A model generated the notes under the pieces. That model was given only the letters and a program-made list of their open reading frames with translations, had not been told where the DNA came from and searched no databases. The position numbers were made by a program, and so were the translations under genes. Below, piece after piece: positions 32,350 to 33,427 of a stretch of 33,427 nt of DNA. This DNA is from an uncultured Thermomicrobiales bacterium (GTDB lineage Bacteria; Chloroflexota; Chloroflexia; Thermomicrobiales; UBA6265), in the NCBI GenBank assembly GCA_902806335.1, contig CADCWG010000100.1:1-33427 (forward strand), in the 5' to 3' direction. Positions within the stretch are counted from its first letter, which is position 1, and each line of letters opens with the position of its first letter.

Positions 32350-33427
32350 TTGCCCTCGCGCGACGTCTCTCGGCAAGCCCCTCCGTCGGCTGGCCTCGGC
32401 CTCCGGCTCGCGGCCGCGCTCGCGGTGTTGCTCGTCTCGCTCGCGACAGCGGTGCCCGGCGGCTCCGCCCAGGAGAAGTCTGAACTCGGCATCAATTCCA
32501 AGCGCTACATCGTCATCGATGCCGACACCGGCGAGGTCTACGCGCAGCGCAACGCCGACCAGCGGGTCGCGATCGCCAGCCTGACCAAGGTCTACACCGC
32601 CGTCCAGGCGATCGAGGAGGCACCGGGGGACCTGGTCCTCGAGACGTCGGAGGACGACCTCGTCTCGGCGGACCACTCCCAGATGGGCTTCGAGCCCGGG
32701 GAGCGTTTGACCCTCGAAGAGCTGCTCTACGGGCTGATGCTCCCGTCCGGGAACGACGCCGCGCTGGCGATCGCCCGCAATTTGGGATACCAGCCGGGGG
32801 ACACGGCCGAGGTGGCGGTCCAGCGGTTCGTCGACCGGACCAACCAGCGGATCCGCGACGCCGGGCTGATGAACACCCACCTCGTGAACCCCCACGGCTG
32901 GGGCGTGCCCGGTCACTACTCGACCGCCCGCGACCTGGCGACCTGGATGATGTACGCGCTCAGGTACCCGCGCTTCGTCGACCTGATCTCCGCCGCGGAG
33001 TACGAGACCGAGGCCGGGTTCACGCTGACGAACAACAACCGCCTGCTCGGGCAGTACGGCGATCTGCTCGGCGGCAAGACCGGCTACGACTGGGACGCCG
33101 GGTGGTGCCTGATCGAGGTCGCCCGGCGCGACGGGAACACCATGATCTCGGTGACCCTCGACGGGATTCACGAGAACATGGACTGGTACGACGACAACGA
33201 GGTGCTCCTCGAGCACGGCCTGGAAGAGAAGTCGGCCCGGCTCGAGGCCGGTGTCCCGCCGAAGGGCCAGTTGCTGTTCTACCGGGATCCGGACGCGGCG
33301 GTGATCGCCCGATCGGCCGTCGCGGGCGGTGCCCTCGGGCTCACCACCGACCCAGCCGCGGTGTCGTCCGGCGCGCCGCCGGCCGCGGTCGGTGCCGCGG
33401 GGGTGGTATCCGCACCGGCCGCGGCCG
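32350..33427 (+). CDS. D-alanyl-D-alanine carboxypeptidase (S11 / PBP5 type), 3' end outside window
   Basis: Penicillin-binding protein that trims the terminal D-Ala from peptidoglycan stem peptides; 359 residues visible, cut off by the window end. The TTG at 32350 is the only sensible start: no in-frame ATG precedes the domain, and GGAG (32340-32343) lies 6 nt before it. It has a signal peptide with hydrophobic core at about 16-34 (GLGLRLAAALAVLLVSLATAV) and cleavage near GGSA-Q41. Active-site motifs are S77-L-T-K80, S133-G-N135 and K243-T-G. The S11 domain covers about 45-275; the start of an Ala/Gly-rich extension is seen at the edge. It has its own promoter (32223-32252). Confidence 0.92.
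   Translation, partial: MPSRDVSRQAPPSAGLGLRLAAALAVLLVSLATAVPGGSAQEKSELGINSKRYIVIDADTGEVYAQRNADQRVAIASLTKVYTAVQAIEEAPGDLVLETSEDDLVSADHSQMGFEPGERLTLEELLYGLMLPSGNDAALAIARNLGYQPGDTAEVAVQRFVDRTNQRIRDAGLMNTHLVNPHGWGVPGHYSTARDLATWMMYALRYPRFVDLISAAEYETEAGFTLTNNNRLLGQYGDLLGGKTGYDWDAGWCLIEVARRDGNTMISVTLDGIHENMDWYDDNEVLLEHGLEEKSARLEAGVPPKGQLLFYRDPDAAVIARSAVAGGALGLTTDPAAVSSGAPPAAVGAAGVVSAPAAA

Overview
The window is about 70% G+C, uses many GTG and TTG starts, and has long gene-free gaps between well-formed operons. Gene content and style (tungstate uptake beside an aldehyde:ferredoxin oxidoreductase, Pst/Pho operon, CoaX, M42 peptidase, EF-G-like factor) suggest a Chloroflexota bacterium of the Thermomicrobia/Sphaerobacter kind. 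That placement is an inference from style and content, not from a marker gene.

Layout. 1-5641 is a tungsten module. It holds the C-terminal tail of a ModE-type DNA-binding protein, a perfect inverted repeat that looks like its operator, tupA-tupB-tupC (tungstate ABC uptake), and, convergent with them, a MoaD-like ubiquitin-fold protein directly abutting a tungsten aldehyde:ferredoxin oxidoreductase. 6115-11181 (+) is a loose series: an SDR oxidoreductase, a small unknown protein, a GH43-like glycosidase behind a 19-nt palindrome, a Tat-exported serine hydrolase and an unknown helical protein. 11835-14353 (-) is HAD phosphatase, unknown protein and DJ-1/PfpI protein. 14497-16452 (+) is an M20 peptidase and an HD-domain protein. 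16963-23769 (-) is the phosphate operon: response regulator, pstS, pstC, pstA, pstB, phoU and a trailing unknown gene. It is headed by four tandem 11-bp Pho-box-like repeats placed just upstream of a -10 element. 23975-30665 holds a zinc-ribbon miniprotein, an S41 protease, coaX, an M42 aminopeptidase and an EF-G-like GTPase. 30780-33427 holds an RNase H-like protein, a degenerate IS200/IS605-like end, a two-helix membrane protein, tRNA-Val(GAC) with promoter and terminator, and a D-Ala-D-Ala carboxypeptidase that runs off the window.

How they work together. TupABC would supply tungstate and the MoaD-like protein would supply sulfur for the pterin cofactor of the adjacent AOR, with a ModE-type regulator sensing oxyanion. 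The Pst/Pho cluster is a self-contained phosphate uptake and control unit whose regulator gene appears autoregulated; no sensor kinase is present in the window. No CRISPR array, intact insertion sequence, prophage or rRNA was seen. I found no gene set that I can defend as a wholly new system. The most useful leads are the two regulatory sites (196-221 and 23793-23836), the tungsten module, several apparently leaderless promoters, and a few unrecognised proteins.
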